A stretch of 64,000 nucleotides of DNA from Micromonospora sp. CP22 (GTDB taxonomy: Bacteria > Actinomycetota > Actinomycetes > Mycobacteriales > Micromonosporaceae), in the NCBI RefSeq assembly GCF_009712475.1, contig NZ_VCJO01000006.1:62001-126000 (forward strand). Direction: 5' to 3'. Each line of letters begins with the position of its first letter. Positions within the stretch are counted from its first letter, which is position 1. Under the pieces are notes generated by a model that saw only the letters and a program-made list of their open reading frames with translations, made no database searches and had not been told where the DNA came from. The translations under genes and the position numbers were made by a program. Shown piece by piece: positions 53,258-61,502 of this stretch.

Positions 53258-54694
53258 TCAGCCGTCCGTCGGCCGTTGCCGGGGCCAGCGGCGTCCGCTC
53301 TTCTGCTCCCGCCCCTCCCGAGCCATCCGGCCCACCAGACCGAATCGGCTGACCTGGCGCGGTGTCGCCTCCGGGTCGGCCAGCAACATCACCACACTGG
53401 CACCGCCCAACCGTGCCCGGTCGATGCTGACCGATCCGTTGGCCTGCAACGCCACCCGCTTGGCGATGTCCAACCCGAGCCCGGTGGAGCCCTGGTCGCT
53501 GGCACCGCGCCGCAGCGCCCGGTCCGGGTTGGCGATGCCGGGGCCGGCGTCGTCGATCCGGATGGCCACGTACCCGTCGCGGCGTGACACCGCCACCTCG
53601 AACGCGGTGCCCTGCGGGGTGTAGCGGAACACGTTGCCGATCACCGCGTCCAGGGCGGCGGCCAGCTCCGCGCGGGGTACCGGCGCGGGAATGCGCAACT
53701 GGGCACCGCAGACCCGGTGCGGGCGGTTCTGGTCACCGGCGAGGGCCGCCCAGAACACCATCCGGTCCCGTACGACCTCGCTGACGTCGCACATCGCCGG
53801 AGCGGTCTCGGTCGTCGTCACCGCCTTGCGGGTGGTCTTGATCAGCACGTCGATCTCGCCCTCCAGGGTGACGATCGCCTGCCGGATGCGCCGGATGCCG
53901 CGCCGGTAGTCCAGCTCGGCCTGGCTGAACGAACCCACGCTGGTGTCGTCGGACTCCAACGCCTCGGCGTCGAGGCGCAGCACGGTCAGCGGGGTACGCA
54001 GCCGGTGGGACAGGTCCGCGACCAGCTCCCGCTCCTCGGTGCGCGCCGCGACCAGCCGCTCCGCCATCCGGTTGAACGCGTGACCGGCCTCGGCCAGCTC
54101 GCGCGGGCCGTGCGGCTCGACGCGTACGCCCAGGTCACCGTCGCCGATCGCGAGGGCCGCCTTCACCAGGCCCCGGCTGGCGTCCGCCGCTCGGGCGGCG
54201 ACGCGGTCCACCACCAGCATCGCGGCGCCCACCAGCGCGACGGCCACCCCGCCCAGCAGCAGCCACCGACCACCGCGACCGGCGTCGAGCACGGCGTCCG
54301 GGACGAAGACCTCCACCACGGCGGTCTGCTCGCCCAACACCACGGGATCCAGCCGCAGCACCCCGCCGTCGACGTCGACGACCTGCGAGCGGCCCTGCTC
54401 GCGGGCCTGGTCCAGCTGCGCCGCATCGGCCCGTCCGGCGGAGGCGTCCACGTCCAGCCCGTGCACCACCGGCCGGGTGGCCGGGTCGTCTCCGCTGGCC
54501 TCGATCGCCCGGGTCACCGTCTCCGCGTCGGTGCTGATCGCGAGCGCCCCGGTCACCAGCGCGCTGCGCCGCGCCGCGTCGGCGATCGCCTCCTCGCGGG
54601 CCTGCCCGCTGAGGGTCAGCCCGAGCGGCACGAGGAAGGCCAGTGCCAGCAGGGTGCCCACGCCGGCCGTCAACAGGGCCAGCGTCCTCCTCAG
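53258..54694 (-). CDS. Sensor histidine kinase
   Basis: About 478 residues. TM1 (LALLTAGVGTLLALAFLVPLGL), an extracellular sensor of about 120 residues and TM2 (WLLLGGVAVALVGAAMLVV) come first. HAMP (RGLVKAALAIGDGDLGVRVEPHGPRELAEAGHAFNRMAERL) follows, then the HisKA box LVADLSHRLRTPLTVLRLDAE with phosphoacceptor His, and a HATPase (VIGNVFRYTPQG, DDAGPGIAN, GSTGLGLDIAKRVA). The frame has no ATG/GTG near its start: CTG 54694, overlapping the regulator stop, or TTG 54676 are candidates. It is paired with the response regulator upstream. Confidence 0.9.
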   Translation of the reverse strand: MRRTLALLTAGVGTLLALAFLVPLGLTLSGQAREEAIADAARRSALVTGALAISTDAETVTRAIEASGDDPATRPVVHGLDVDASAGRADAAQLDQAREQGRSQVVDVDGGVLRLDPVVLGEQTAVVEVFVPDAVLDAGRGGRWLLLGGVAVALVGAAMLVVDRVAARAADASRGLVKAALAIGDGDLGVRVEPHGPRELAEAGHAFNRMAERLVAARTEERELVADLSHRLRTPLTVLRLDAEALESDDTSVGSFSQAELDYRRGIRRIRQAIVTLEGEIDVLIKTTRKAVTTTETAPAMCDVSEVVRDRMVFWAALAGDQNRPHRVCGAQLRIPAPVPRAELAAALDAVIGNVFRYTPQGTAFEVAVSRRDGYVAIRIDDAGPGIANPDRALRRGASDQGSTGLGLDIAKRVALQANGSVSIDRARLGGASVVMLLADPEATPRQVSRFGLVGRMAREGREQKSGRRWPRQRPTDG

Positions 54695-55380
54695 TCCGGC
54701 GCCACCAGCCGGAAGCCCACCCCCCGCACGGTGCGCAGGTAGCGCGGCTTCGCCGCGGACTCGCCCATTTTGCGCCGTAGCCAGTACAGGTGAACGTCGA
54801 TGGTCTGATCCTCGCCGACCGACGGCTGCCGCCATACCTCCTCCAAGAGCTCCCGCCGGGACACTACCCGGCCGGGGCGGGCGGCGAGATACGCCAGCAG
54901 GTCGAATTCCTTGCGTGTCAGGGCCAGTGCCTCACCGTCGAGGTGGGCGCTGCGTTCGCCGACGTCAACCCGCAACCCGCCCACGGTGTGCACGGCGGGT
55001 TGGCTGGCCCGACTGGCCCGACCCGCCCGGCGCAGCACGGTGGTGATCCGGGCGTCCAGGTGCGCGCCGGTGAACGGCTTGATCATGTAGTCGTCCGCGC
55101 CGGCCCGCAGCAGCTTGACCACGGACTGCTCGTCGTCGCGGGCGGTGGCGATGATGATCGGCACGTCGGTGATGCCGCGCAGCATCCGCAGGGCGTCCGA
55201 GCCGTCCAGGTCAGGCAGCCCGAGGTCGAGCACGACCAGGTCCGGCGTCTCCGCGGCGACCCGGCGCAGCGCGTCCAGGGCGGTACCCACCGCGTGGACG
55301 GCATGACCCCGGTCGGTGAGGGACCGGAGCATCGCGCCGCGTACGACATGGTCGTCTTCGACCAGGAGGACGGTGGCCAC
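54691..55380 (-). CDS. OmpR-family response regulator
   Basis: 229 residues from GTG 55380 (ATVLLVEDD). The receiver domain has the acidic pair LVEDD, phospho-acceptor Asp in LVVLDLGLPDLDG, TAR and KPF. The C-terminal winged helix has LTRKEFDLLAYLAARPGRVVSRRELLEEVW and QTIDVHLYWLRRKMGE...YLRTVRGVGFRL. It partners the histidine kinase, whose start overlaps its stop. The target genes and signal are unknown. Confidence 0.94.
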   Translation of the reverse strand: MATVLLVEDDHVVRGAMLRSLTDRGHAVHAVGTALDALRRVAAETPDLVVLDLGLPDLDGSDALRMLRGITDVPIIIATARDDEQSVVKLLRAGADDYMIKPFTGAHLDARITTVLRRAGRASRASQPAVHTVGGLRVDVGERSAHLDGEALALTRKEFDLLAYLAARPGRVVSRRELLEEVWRQPSVGEDQTIDVHLYWLRRKMGESAAKPRYLRTVRGVGFRLVAPD

Positions 55381-55455
55381 CCAAGCACGGTACTCGGGAC
55401 GGCAAGCGCGGCGACATTGCGGCCCGCCCCCGGAACCGGTCAAGCTGATGCGACC

Positions 55456-56376
55456 ATGACGTTCACCCTCTATCCGGACACCCGCCTGGCCCTGGCCCGG
55501 GACAGTCTCACCGGCCTGTCGGTCGGCGACGCCCTCGGCTCACAGTTCTTCGTCCCCGGTCGGCGAGTCGCCGATCTCGCCGCCGACCGACTTCCACCCC
55601 CGCCGTGGCAGTGGACCGACGACACCGAGATGGCCTGCTCGGTGCTGGCCCGGCTGGCCGAGACGGGGCGCATCGACCGCGACGACCTGGCGTTGGACTT
55701 CGCCGAGCGCTGCGAGCCCTACCGTGGCTACGGTCCCGGCGCGGTACGCATCCTGCGCCTGATCCGCACCGGCACCCCGTGGCCGGTGGCCGCCGCCTCC
55801 GCGTTCGACGGGCAGGGCTCCTGCGGCAACGGCGCGGCGATGCGGGTCGCCCCGTTAGGCGCGTACTTCGCCGACTCGACCAGCCGAGCGGCGGCTCAGG
55901 CTCAGGCGTCGGCCGAGGTGACCCACGCCCACCCGGAGGGGATCGCCGGTGCCGTGGCGGTGGCGGTGGCGGCGGCCGGTGCCGCTCGGGCGCGTCTGGA
56001 CGGCGATCGACCCGACCCGGGCCGCCTGCTCGCCGGTGTCGCCGCCGCCGTGGACCCGTCGACCGAGGTGCACCGGAGCGTACGCCGGGCGGCGGGGTTG
56101 CTCGGCCGAGGGCTGCCGGAGGTGGTGGACGCGCTCGGCAACGGCTCCCGCGTCACCGCACAGGACACCGTCGGGTTCACCTGCTGGGTCGCCGCCACCC
56201 ACCTGGACGACTACCCGGCCGCAATCCGCGCCTGCGTCGAGGCGGGCGGCGACGTGGACACCACCGCCGCCATCGCCGGTGGGATCGTCGCCGCCTACAC
56301 CGGGGTCGGCACCGCAGGCGGGGTGCCCACCGCCTGGCGGGCCGCCCGGGAGCCGCTACCCGACTGGGTCGACTGA
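55456..56376 (+). CDS. ADP-ribosylglycohydrolase-family protein
   Basis: 306 residues from ATG 55456. LARDSLTGLSVGDALGSQFF, the Mg-binding WTDDTEMACSVLARL, GSCGNGAAMRVAPLGAYF and AGGDVDTTAAIAGGIVAAYTGV are the standard DraG/ARH metal-site motifs. These enzymes remove ADP-ribose from proteins or nucleic acids. The natural substrate here is unknown. It is transcribed divergently from the two-component system. Confidence 0.93.
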   Translation: MTFTLYPDTRLALARDSLTGLSVGDALGSQFFVPGRRVADLAADRLPPPPWQWTDDTEMACSVLARLAETGRIDRDDLALDFAERCEPYRGYGPGAVRILRLIRTGTPWPVAAASAFDGQGSCGNGAAMRVAPLGAYFADSTSRAAAQAQASAEVTHAHPEGIAGAVAVAVAAAGAARARLDGDRPDPGRLLAGVAAAVDPSTEVHRSVRRAAGLLGRGLPEVVDALGNGSRVTAQDTVGFTCWVAATHLDDYPAAIRACVEAGGDVDTTAAIAGGIVAAYTGVGTAGGVPTAWRAAREPLPDWVD

Positions 56377-56399
56377 GCCGGGCACGCCACGCCCGCCGG

Positions 56400-57305
56400 T
56401 CACCGCCGCGCGCCCGCCTCGACCACGTCCGAGCCCGCCGTCTCGGCCGGTCCCGCTGTCTCGGCCGTCCGGCCCGCGTCGGGTCCGGTCGACGGGTCCG
56501 ACGTGGCCCCGTCGCCGGTCACCGGTTGCGTGTCGGCGGGTTCCTCGTCGAGTACCGAGCGGTCGACCTCCTCGGCCGGATCACGGCGTCGACGGCTGAT
56601 CAGCCAGCCCACCACCGCCCCGCCGCCGAGCCCGGCGACCAGCCCGGCGGCGAGCAGACTGTTGGCGTTCGGGCCGCTGTCGGAGCCGGTGGTGGTGGCC
56701 GGTGCCTCGGCGGGCGCCCCGCCGTCGGGGGCCGCGCCGTGTCCGCCGTGCGCCCCCGGGTAGGTCGGGTCGCCGGGCAGTAGCGCCAACGCCGGCAACG
56801 GCCGCATGCCCGCGCCGCCACCCCAGCGCACCTGGAGGCCGTCGGCGTACGTCTGCACCAGTTCGAAACCGAGCCGGTCGGTCTGCGGCAGCGGTGCCAT
56901 CGAGAACACCAGCCGGGCCGGGCCCTCGTCCGCCTCGCCCTTCGCCCGCGACCAGATCAGCGACGCGGTCACCACGTCGGTGGCCGGGCCGTGCATCCCG
57001 GACACCGGTCGGTCCAGCTTCCGGGTGGTGATCGTCGGTGCCCAACCCGGCACGGACAGCGGGTACACCTCGGCGATCGGCGGGTCCGCGGGGATCCTGA
57101 TCTCGATCCGTTCGGTACGCACACCGGGCCGTTCGTCCGGCACCACGAACTCGATCTTCACCGCGTTGCCCTGCTGCGCCTCGGTCGGGGTGAAGGTCAC
57201 CCCGTCGGCCCACGCCGTGGCGGGCCAGAGCAGTACCACGGTCGTGGCCAGGGCGGCCACCAGCGCGCCCCGGCGTCGACGGTTCCCGCCGTGCGTCATC
57301 GCCAT
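56400..57305 (-). CDS. YcnI-like (DUF1775) cell-surface protein
   Basis: 301 residues from ATG 57305 (57299 and 57317 also possible). The signal peptide (RRRRGALVAALATTVVLLWPATAWA) precedes a DUF1775 domain (DGVTFTPTEAQQGNAVKIEFVVPDERPGVRTERIEIRIPADPPIAEVYPLSVPGWAPTITTRKL...). A Gly/Ala-rich stretch, a C-terminal membrane helix (SLLAAGLVAGLGGGAVVGWLI), RRRR and an acidic tail follow. In studied YcnI proteins the mature N-terminus carries a copper-binding His; here Asp occupies that place. Confidence 0.88.
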   Translation of the reverse strand: MAMTHGGNRRRRGALVAALATTVVLLWPATAWADGVTFTPTEAQQGNAVKIEFVVPDERPGVRTERIEIRIPADPPIAEVYPLSVPGWAPTITTRKLDRPVSGMHGPATDVVTASLIWSRAKGEADEGPARLVFSMAPLPQTDRLGFELVQTYADGLQVRWGGGAGMRPLPALALLPGDPTYPGAHGGHGAAPDGGAPAEAPATTTGSDSGPNANSLLAAGLVAGLGGGAVVGWLISRRRRDPAEEVDRSVLDEEPADTQPVTGDGATSDPSTGPDAGRTAETAGPAETAGSDVVEAGARR

Positions 57306-57501
57306 CTGGGTTCCCATCCGTGTCCACGCGGCCGGAACCGGCTCCGGCCGCACCCGGTAGTTCGGATCCCGGGCCGAAAAGGTTCAACGGTGGCGGTGAT
57401 CGGCTGCCGTCGGTGTCGACGGCGGCGTGTCCCCCGGCGACCGATAGCATCAGTGAGCCACCATCGGCACCATCCGTAACGTCTGCTGCGAGGAGTCACC
57501 C

Positions 57502-59508
57502 GTGTCCGCATCCCGTACCCCCGCCGTGGCCGACCCCGTCGTCGTCGCCGCCGGGACGACGGCGGCCGATGCGGTGGCCTCGGCCGGGCTGCCCACCAAC
57601 GGCCCCCGGGCGATCGTGGTGGTCCGCGACCCGCGCGGCGTGCTGCGCGATCTGGACTGGCGTCCGGCCGAGGAGACCGTGGTCGAGCCGGTCGCGCTGG
57701 ACTCCCCGGACGGGCTGAACGTGCTGCGCCACTCCACGGCCCACGTGCTGGCCCAGGCCGTGCAGGACATCTACCCGCAGGCGAAGCTCGGCATCGGTCC
57801 GCCGATCGACAACGGCTTCTACTACGACTTCGCGGTGGACAAGCCGTTCCAGCCCGACGACCTGGCCAGGCTCGAGAAGCGGATGCAGGAGATCATCAAG
57901 TCGGGGCAGCGGTTCCGGCGTCGCCGCTTCGACAGCCTGGACGAGGCGAAGGCCGAGTTGGCGGCCGAGCCGTTCAAGCTGGAGCTGATCGACGTCAAGG
58001 GCGAGGGGCTGGACTCCTCCGAGGTGATGGAGGTCGGCGGGGGCGAGCTGACCATCTACGACAACCTCGCCGCCGACGAGGACAAGGTCTGCTGGTCGGA
58101 CCTGTGCCGGGGGCCGCACCTGCCCAACACCCGGCTGATCGGTGCGTTCAAGCTGATGCGGTCGGCCGCGGCGTACTGGCGCGGTTCGGAGAAGAACCCG
58201 CAGTTGCAGCGGGTGTACGGCACCGCCTGGCCGACCCGCGACGGGTTGAAGGCGTACCTGAAGCTGCTGGAGGAGGCCGCCCGCCGCGACCACCGCAAGC
58301 TCGGCGCGGACCTGGACCTGTTCAGCTTCCCCGACGAGATCGGCTCCGGTCTGGCGGTCTTCCACCCCAAGGGCGGCATCATCCGCCGGGAGCTGGAGGA
58401 CTACTCGCGTCGCCGGCACTCCGAGGCGGGGTACGAGTTCGTCAACAGCCCGCACATCACCAAGGCCCAGCTGTTCCAGACCTCGGGCCACCTGCCGTAC
58501 TACGCCGAGACGATGTTCCCGCCCATGCAGTTGGAGGGGGCGGAGTACTACCTCAAGGCGATGAACTGCCCGATGCACAACCTGATCTTCCGCTCGCGCG
58601 GCCGGTCCTACCGCGAACTGCCGCTGCGGCTGTTCGAGTTCGGCACCGTCTACCGGTACGAGAAGTCGGGTGTGGTGCACGGGCTGACCCGGGTACGCGG
58701 CCTGACCCAGGACGACTCGCACATCTACTGCACCCGCGAGCAGATGCCCGGCGAGTTGACCACCCTGCTGTCGTTCGTGCTGGACCTGCTGCGTGACTAC
58801 GGCCTGGACGACTTCTACCTGGAGTTGTCCACCCGCGACGACTCACCGAAGTTCATCGGCTCCGACGCCGACTGGGAGGAGGCCACCGAGGCGCTGCGCA
58901 CCGCCGCCGAGACCTCCGGCCTGGACCTGGTGCCGGACCCGGGTGGCGCCGCCTTCTACGGTCCCAAGATCTCCGTGCAGGCCAAGGACGCCATCGGCCG
59001 GACCTGGCAGATGTCCACCATCCAGGTCGACTTCAACCAGCCGGAGCGGTTCGGTCTGGAGTACCAGGCCGCCGACGGCACCCGGCAGCGGCCAGTCATG
59101 ATCCACCGGGCGCTCTTCGGCTCGATCGAGCGGTTCTTCGGCGTGCTCACCGAGCACTACGCGGGGGCCTTCCCGGCCTGGCTGGCTCCGGTGCAGGTGG
59201 TCGGCATCCCGATCCGCGACGACCACGCCGACTACCTGCACGGCTTCGTCGCGGCGCTGCGCGCCGAGGGGATCCGCGCCCAGGTCGACGCCGGTGACGA
59301 GCGGATGCAGAAGAAGATCCGCACCGCGCAGCAGCAGAAGATCCCGTTCATGGTGATCGCCGGTGACGACGACGTGGCCGCCGGCACCGTCTCGTTCCGG
59401 TACCGGGACGGCTCCCAGCGCAACGGAGTGCCGTTGGCCGAGGCGGTCACCCACGTCCTCGACGTGGTCGCCTCCCGGACCAACACCGGCCCCTCCGCCG
59501 AGATGTGA
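57502..59508 (+). CDS. thrS: Threonyl-tRNA synthetase
   Basis: 668 residues from GTG 57502 with GAGGAG upstream. A TGS domain (about 10-70) is followed by the editing domain with [36 protein letters not shown]. Class II catalytic motifs follow ([87 protein letters not shown]), with a C-terminal anticodon-binding domain. It charges tRNA-Thr and is essential. The HIT hydrolase gene lies 28 bp downstream, the usual actinobacterial arrangement. Confidence 0.98.
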   Translation: MSASRTPAVADPVVVAAGTTAADAVASAGLPTNGPRAIVVVRDPRGVLRDLDWRPAEETVVEPVALDSPDGLNVLRHSTAHVLAQAVQDIYPQAKLGIGPPIDNGFYYDFAVDKPFQPDDLARLEKRMQEIIKSGQRFRRRRFDSLDEAKAELAAEPFKLELIDVKGEGLDSSEVMEVGGGELTIYDNLAADEDKVCWSDLCRGPHLPNTRLIGAFKLMRSAAAYWRGSEKNPQLQRVYGTAWPTRDGLKAYLKLLEEAARRDHRKLGADLDLFSFPDEIGSGLAVFHPKGGIIRRELEDYSRRRHSEAGYEFVNSPHITKAQLFQTSGHLPYYAETMFPPMQLEGAEYYLKAMNCPMHNLIFRSRGRSYRELPLRLFEFGTVYRYEKSGVVHGLTRVRGLTQDDSHIYCTREQMPGELTTLLSFVLDLLRDYGLDDFYLELSTRDDSPKFIGSDADWEEATEALRTAAETSGLDLVPDPGGAAFYGPKISVQAKDAIGRTWQMSTIQVDFNQPERFGLEYQAADGTRQRPVMIHRALFGSIERFFGVLTEHYAGAFPAWLAPVQVVGIPIRDDHADYLHGFVAALRAEGIRAQVDAGDERMQKKIRTAQQQKIPFMVIAGDDDVAAGTVSFRYRDGSQRNGVPLAEAVTHVLDVVASRTNTGPSAEM

Positions 59509-59536
59509 TCGACGGGCGGGGTCGTAGGATCGCCGT

Positions 59537-60082
59537 GTGACTGGGGCGGAGGAGCACACCGACAAGGACATGGCCGACGGGCTGGACCGGCTCTGGACGC
59601 CCCACCGGATGACGTACATCTCCGGGGAGGACCGCCCGGAGGGCGGCTACGAGCGACCCTCCGGCTGCCCGTTCTGCCTGGCCCCGGGGCGGCCACCGGG
59701 GGAGAGCCTGGTGGTCGCCCGTGGTGAGCACGTGTTCGTGGTGCTCAACCTGTACCCGTACAACCCGGGGCACCTGCTGGTCTGCCCGTACCGACACGTG
59801 GCCGACTACACCGACCTGGACGGGCCGGAGACGGCCGAGCTGGCGTCGTTCACCCAGACCGCCATGCGGGTGATCCGCAAGGTCAGCAGTGCCCACGGCT
59901 TCAACCTGGGCATGAACCAGGGCGGGGTGGCCGGTGCCGGGATCGCCGCCCACCTGCACCAGCACGTGGTGCCCCGCTGGGGCGGCGACGCCAACTTCAT
60001 GCCGGTGATCGGGCAGACCAAGGTCCTGCCGCAACTGCTGGCCGACACCCGCGACCTGCTCGCCCGCGCCTGGCCCGCCTGA
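59537..60082 (+). CDS. HIT-family nucleotide hydrolase/phosphorylase
   Basis: 181 residues from GTG 59537. PSGCPFCLAPGRPPGESLVVARGEHVFVVLNLYPYNPGHLLVCPYRHVADYTDL and the catalytic triad AAHLHQHVVPRW are typical of the actinobacterial AP4A phosphorylase-like HIT proteins. Mycobacterial relatives act on diadenosine tetraphosphate or adenosine 5'-phosphosulfate; which applies here is not known. It is normally followed by pgsA; here two other genes intervene. Confidence 0.93.
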   Translation: MTGAEEHTDKDMADGLDRLWTPHRMTYISGEDRPEGGYERPSGCPFCLAPGRPPGESLVVARGEHVFVVLNLYPYNPGHLLVCPYRHVADYTDLDGPETAELASFTQTAMRVIRKVSSAHGFNLGMNQGGVAGAGIAAHLHQHVVPRWGGDANFMPVIGQTKVLPQLLADTRDLLARAWPA

Positions 60083-60167
60083 CCCGCCCACGCCGCCGCC
60101 GTCGCGTCCGGCTCGGGTCGCCTGGTCGCGCGTCCGCATCCGGTTCCGGCAACCTACCGGTACCCAC

Positions 60168-60242
60168 ACCCTCTGCTCTGCTTCACCCCGCGCACCGGTT
60201 ACGAAGCGGAACCGTTGCGTATCGGTGAGTAGAGCAAAGGGT
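60168..60242. other. Nested 75-nt inverted-repeat element
   Basis: ACCCTCTGCTCT (60168-60179) and AGAGCAAAGGGT (60231-60242) pair at 11 of 12 positions. Inside, CACC/GGTG (60184-60187 with 60224-60227), CGCA/TGCG (60191-60194 with 60216-60219) and CGGTT/AACCG (60196-60200 with 60210-60214) pair in nested register around a nine-base loop. It lies in the 327-bp gap between the HIT and aldo/keto reductase genes. It could be a terminator, a leader RNA or a small mobile palindrome. It is not tRNA-like. Confidence 0.5.
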
Positions 60243-60409
60243 GGTGGGATGACCGGTGACTTCTCCGGCCAGCCGCAGGTCGCCCGCGCGGCGGTTGGGA
60301 GAGCGTGAGATCCGCCCGCCAGTGGGTGATCCGTACGACATCTGTGGCCGTACGGATGGTCGTGCTGGATGTTCGTCAACGTCTGCCCGAAAGATGGCAC
60401 GATGCGCCG

Positions 60410-61468
60410 GTGGGAGAGTCGACGCGGACGCTGGGCCGCAGCGGCATCGAGGTCAGCGCCCTGGGCATGGGCTGCTGGGCGATCGCCGGCCCGTGGGCCG
60501 AGGGACGCATCCCGCTGGGCTGGGGGGCCGTCGACGACGAGGAGTCGGTACGGGCGATCCGTCGGGCGCTCGACCTCGGCGTGACGCTCTTCGACACCGC
60601 CGACAGCTACGGCGCGGGACACGGTGAGCGGATCCTCGGCCGGGCCCTGGCCGGTCGCCGCGACGAGGCGGTCATCGCCACCAAGTGGGGATACACGTTC
60701 GACGAACGCACCCGGCAGGCCATCGGGCCGGACGCCTCACCGGCGTACCTGCGGCGGGCGGTGTGGGAGTCGCTGCGCCGCCTCGATACCGACCACATCG
60801 ACCTCTACCAACTGCACCTGGCCGACCTGCCGGTGGCCCGCGCCCACGAGCTGATCGGCGCGTTGGAGGAGCTGGTCGCCGACGGACTGGTGCGCGCATA
60901 CGGCTGGAGCACCGACCGGGCCGACCGGGCGGCGGCCCTCGGGCACGACGCCCCGCACGCCGCCGCCGTGCAGCACAGCCTGTCGGTGCTGCGTGACGCG
61001 CCCGACCTGCTCGCCATCTGCGAGAAGTACGACCTGGCCAGCGTCAACCGTGGCCCGCTCGGGATGGGGCTGCTCACCGGCAAGTACCGCCCCGAGTCGG
61101 TCCTGCCCCGCGACGACGTGCGCGGGATGTCCTCGGGTTGGCTGGAGTGGTTCCGGGGTGGCCGGCCGGCGCCGGAGTGGCTGCGCCGGGTGCACGCCGT
61201 CCGCGCGACGTTGACCGCCGACGGGCGCACCCTGGCCCAGGGCGCGCTGGGTTGGATCTGGGCGCGCAGCGCTCGGGCCATCCCGATCCCGGGCTGCCGC
61301 ACCGTCGCCCAGGTCGAGGAGAACGCCGCCGCGCTGGCCCTCGGCCCGCTCGCCCCCGACCACTTCGCCGAGGTGGAGCGGCAACTCGCCGCCCTGCGTA
61401 CCGCGGCGCTGCGGGAGGCCGACCGCCCCTACTGGCCCAGCCCGATGCTCCCCACCGCCCGCCCCTGA
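60410..61468 (+). CDS. Aldo/keto reductase (second)
   Basis: 352 residues from GTG 60410 (GESTRTLGRSGIEVSALGMGCWAI); a frame extends to 60305, but the added part is unlike the family. Catalytic features are ALDLGVTLFDTADSYGAGHGERILGRAL, VIATKWGYTF, LYQLHLADL and ARAIPIPGCRTVAQVEENAAAL. It differs from the enzyme at 50.7 kb in the lower-barrel region and is not a duplicate. The substrate is unknown. Confidence 0.92.
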   Translation: MGESTRTLGRSGIEVSALGMGCWAIAGPWAEGRIPLGWGAVDDEESVRAIRRALDLGVTLFDTADSYGAGHGERILGRALAGRRDEAVIATKWGYTFDERTRQAIGPDASPAYLRRAVWESLRRLDTDHIDLYQLHLADLPVARAHELIGALEELVADGLVRAYGWSTDRADRAAALGHDAPHAAAVQHSLSVLRDAPDLLAICEKYDLASVNRGPLGMGLLTGKYRPESVLPRDDVRGMSSGWLEWFRGGRPAPEWLRRVHAVRATLTADGRTLAQGALGWIWARSARAIPIPGCRTVAQVEENAAALALGPLAPDHFAEVERQLAALRTAALREADRPYWPSPMLPTARP

Positions 61469-61502
61469 TCGGCTGCGGCCGGGTCTGCGTGACGCCGCCC
61501 GC

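Noticed and set aside
60168..60242. A tRNA gene of about 75 nt
   Set aside because: No T-loop or anticodon-stem pattern on either strand; the pairing forms one linear hairpin, not a cloverleaf.
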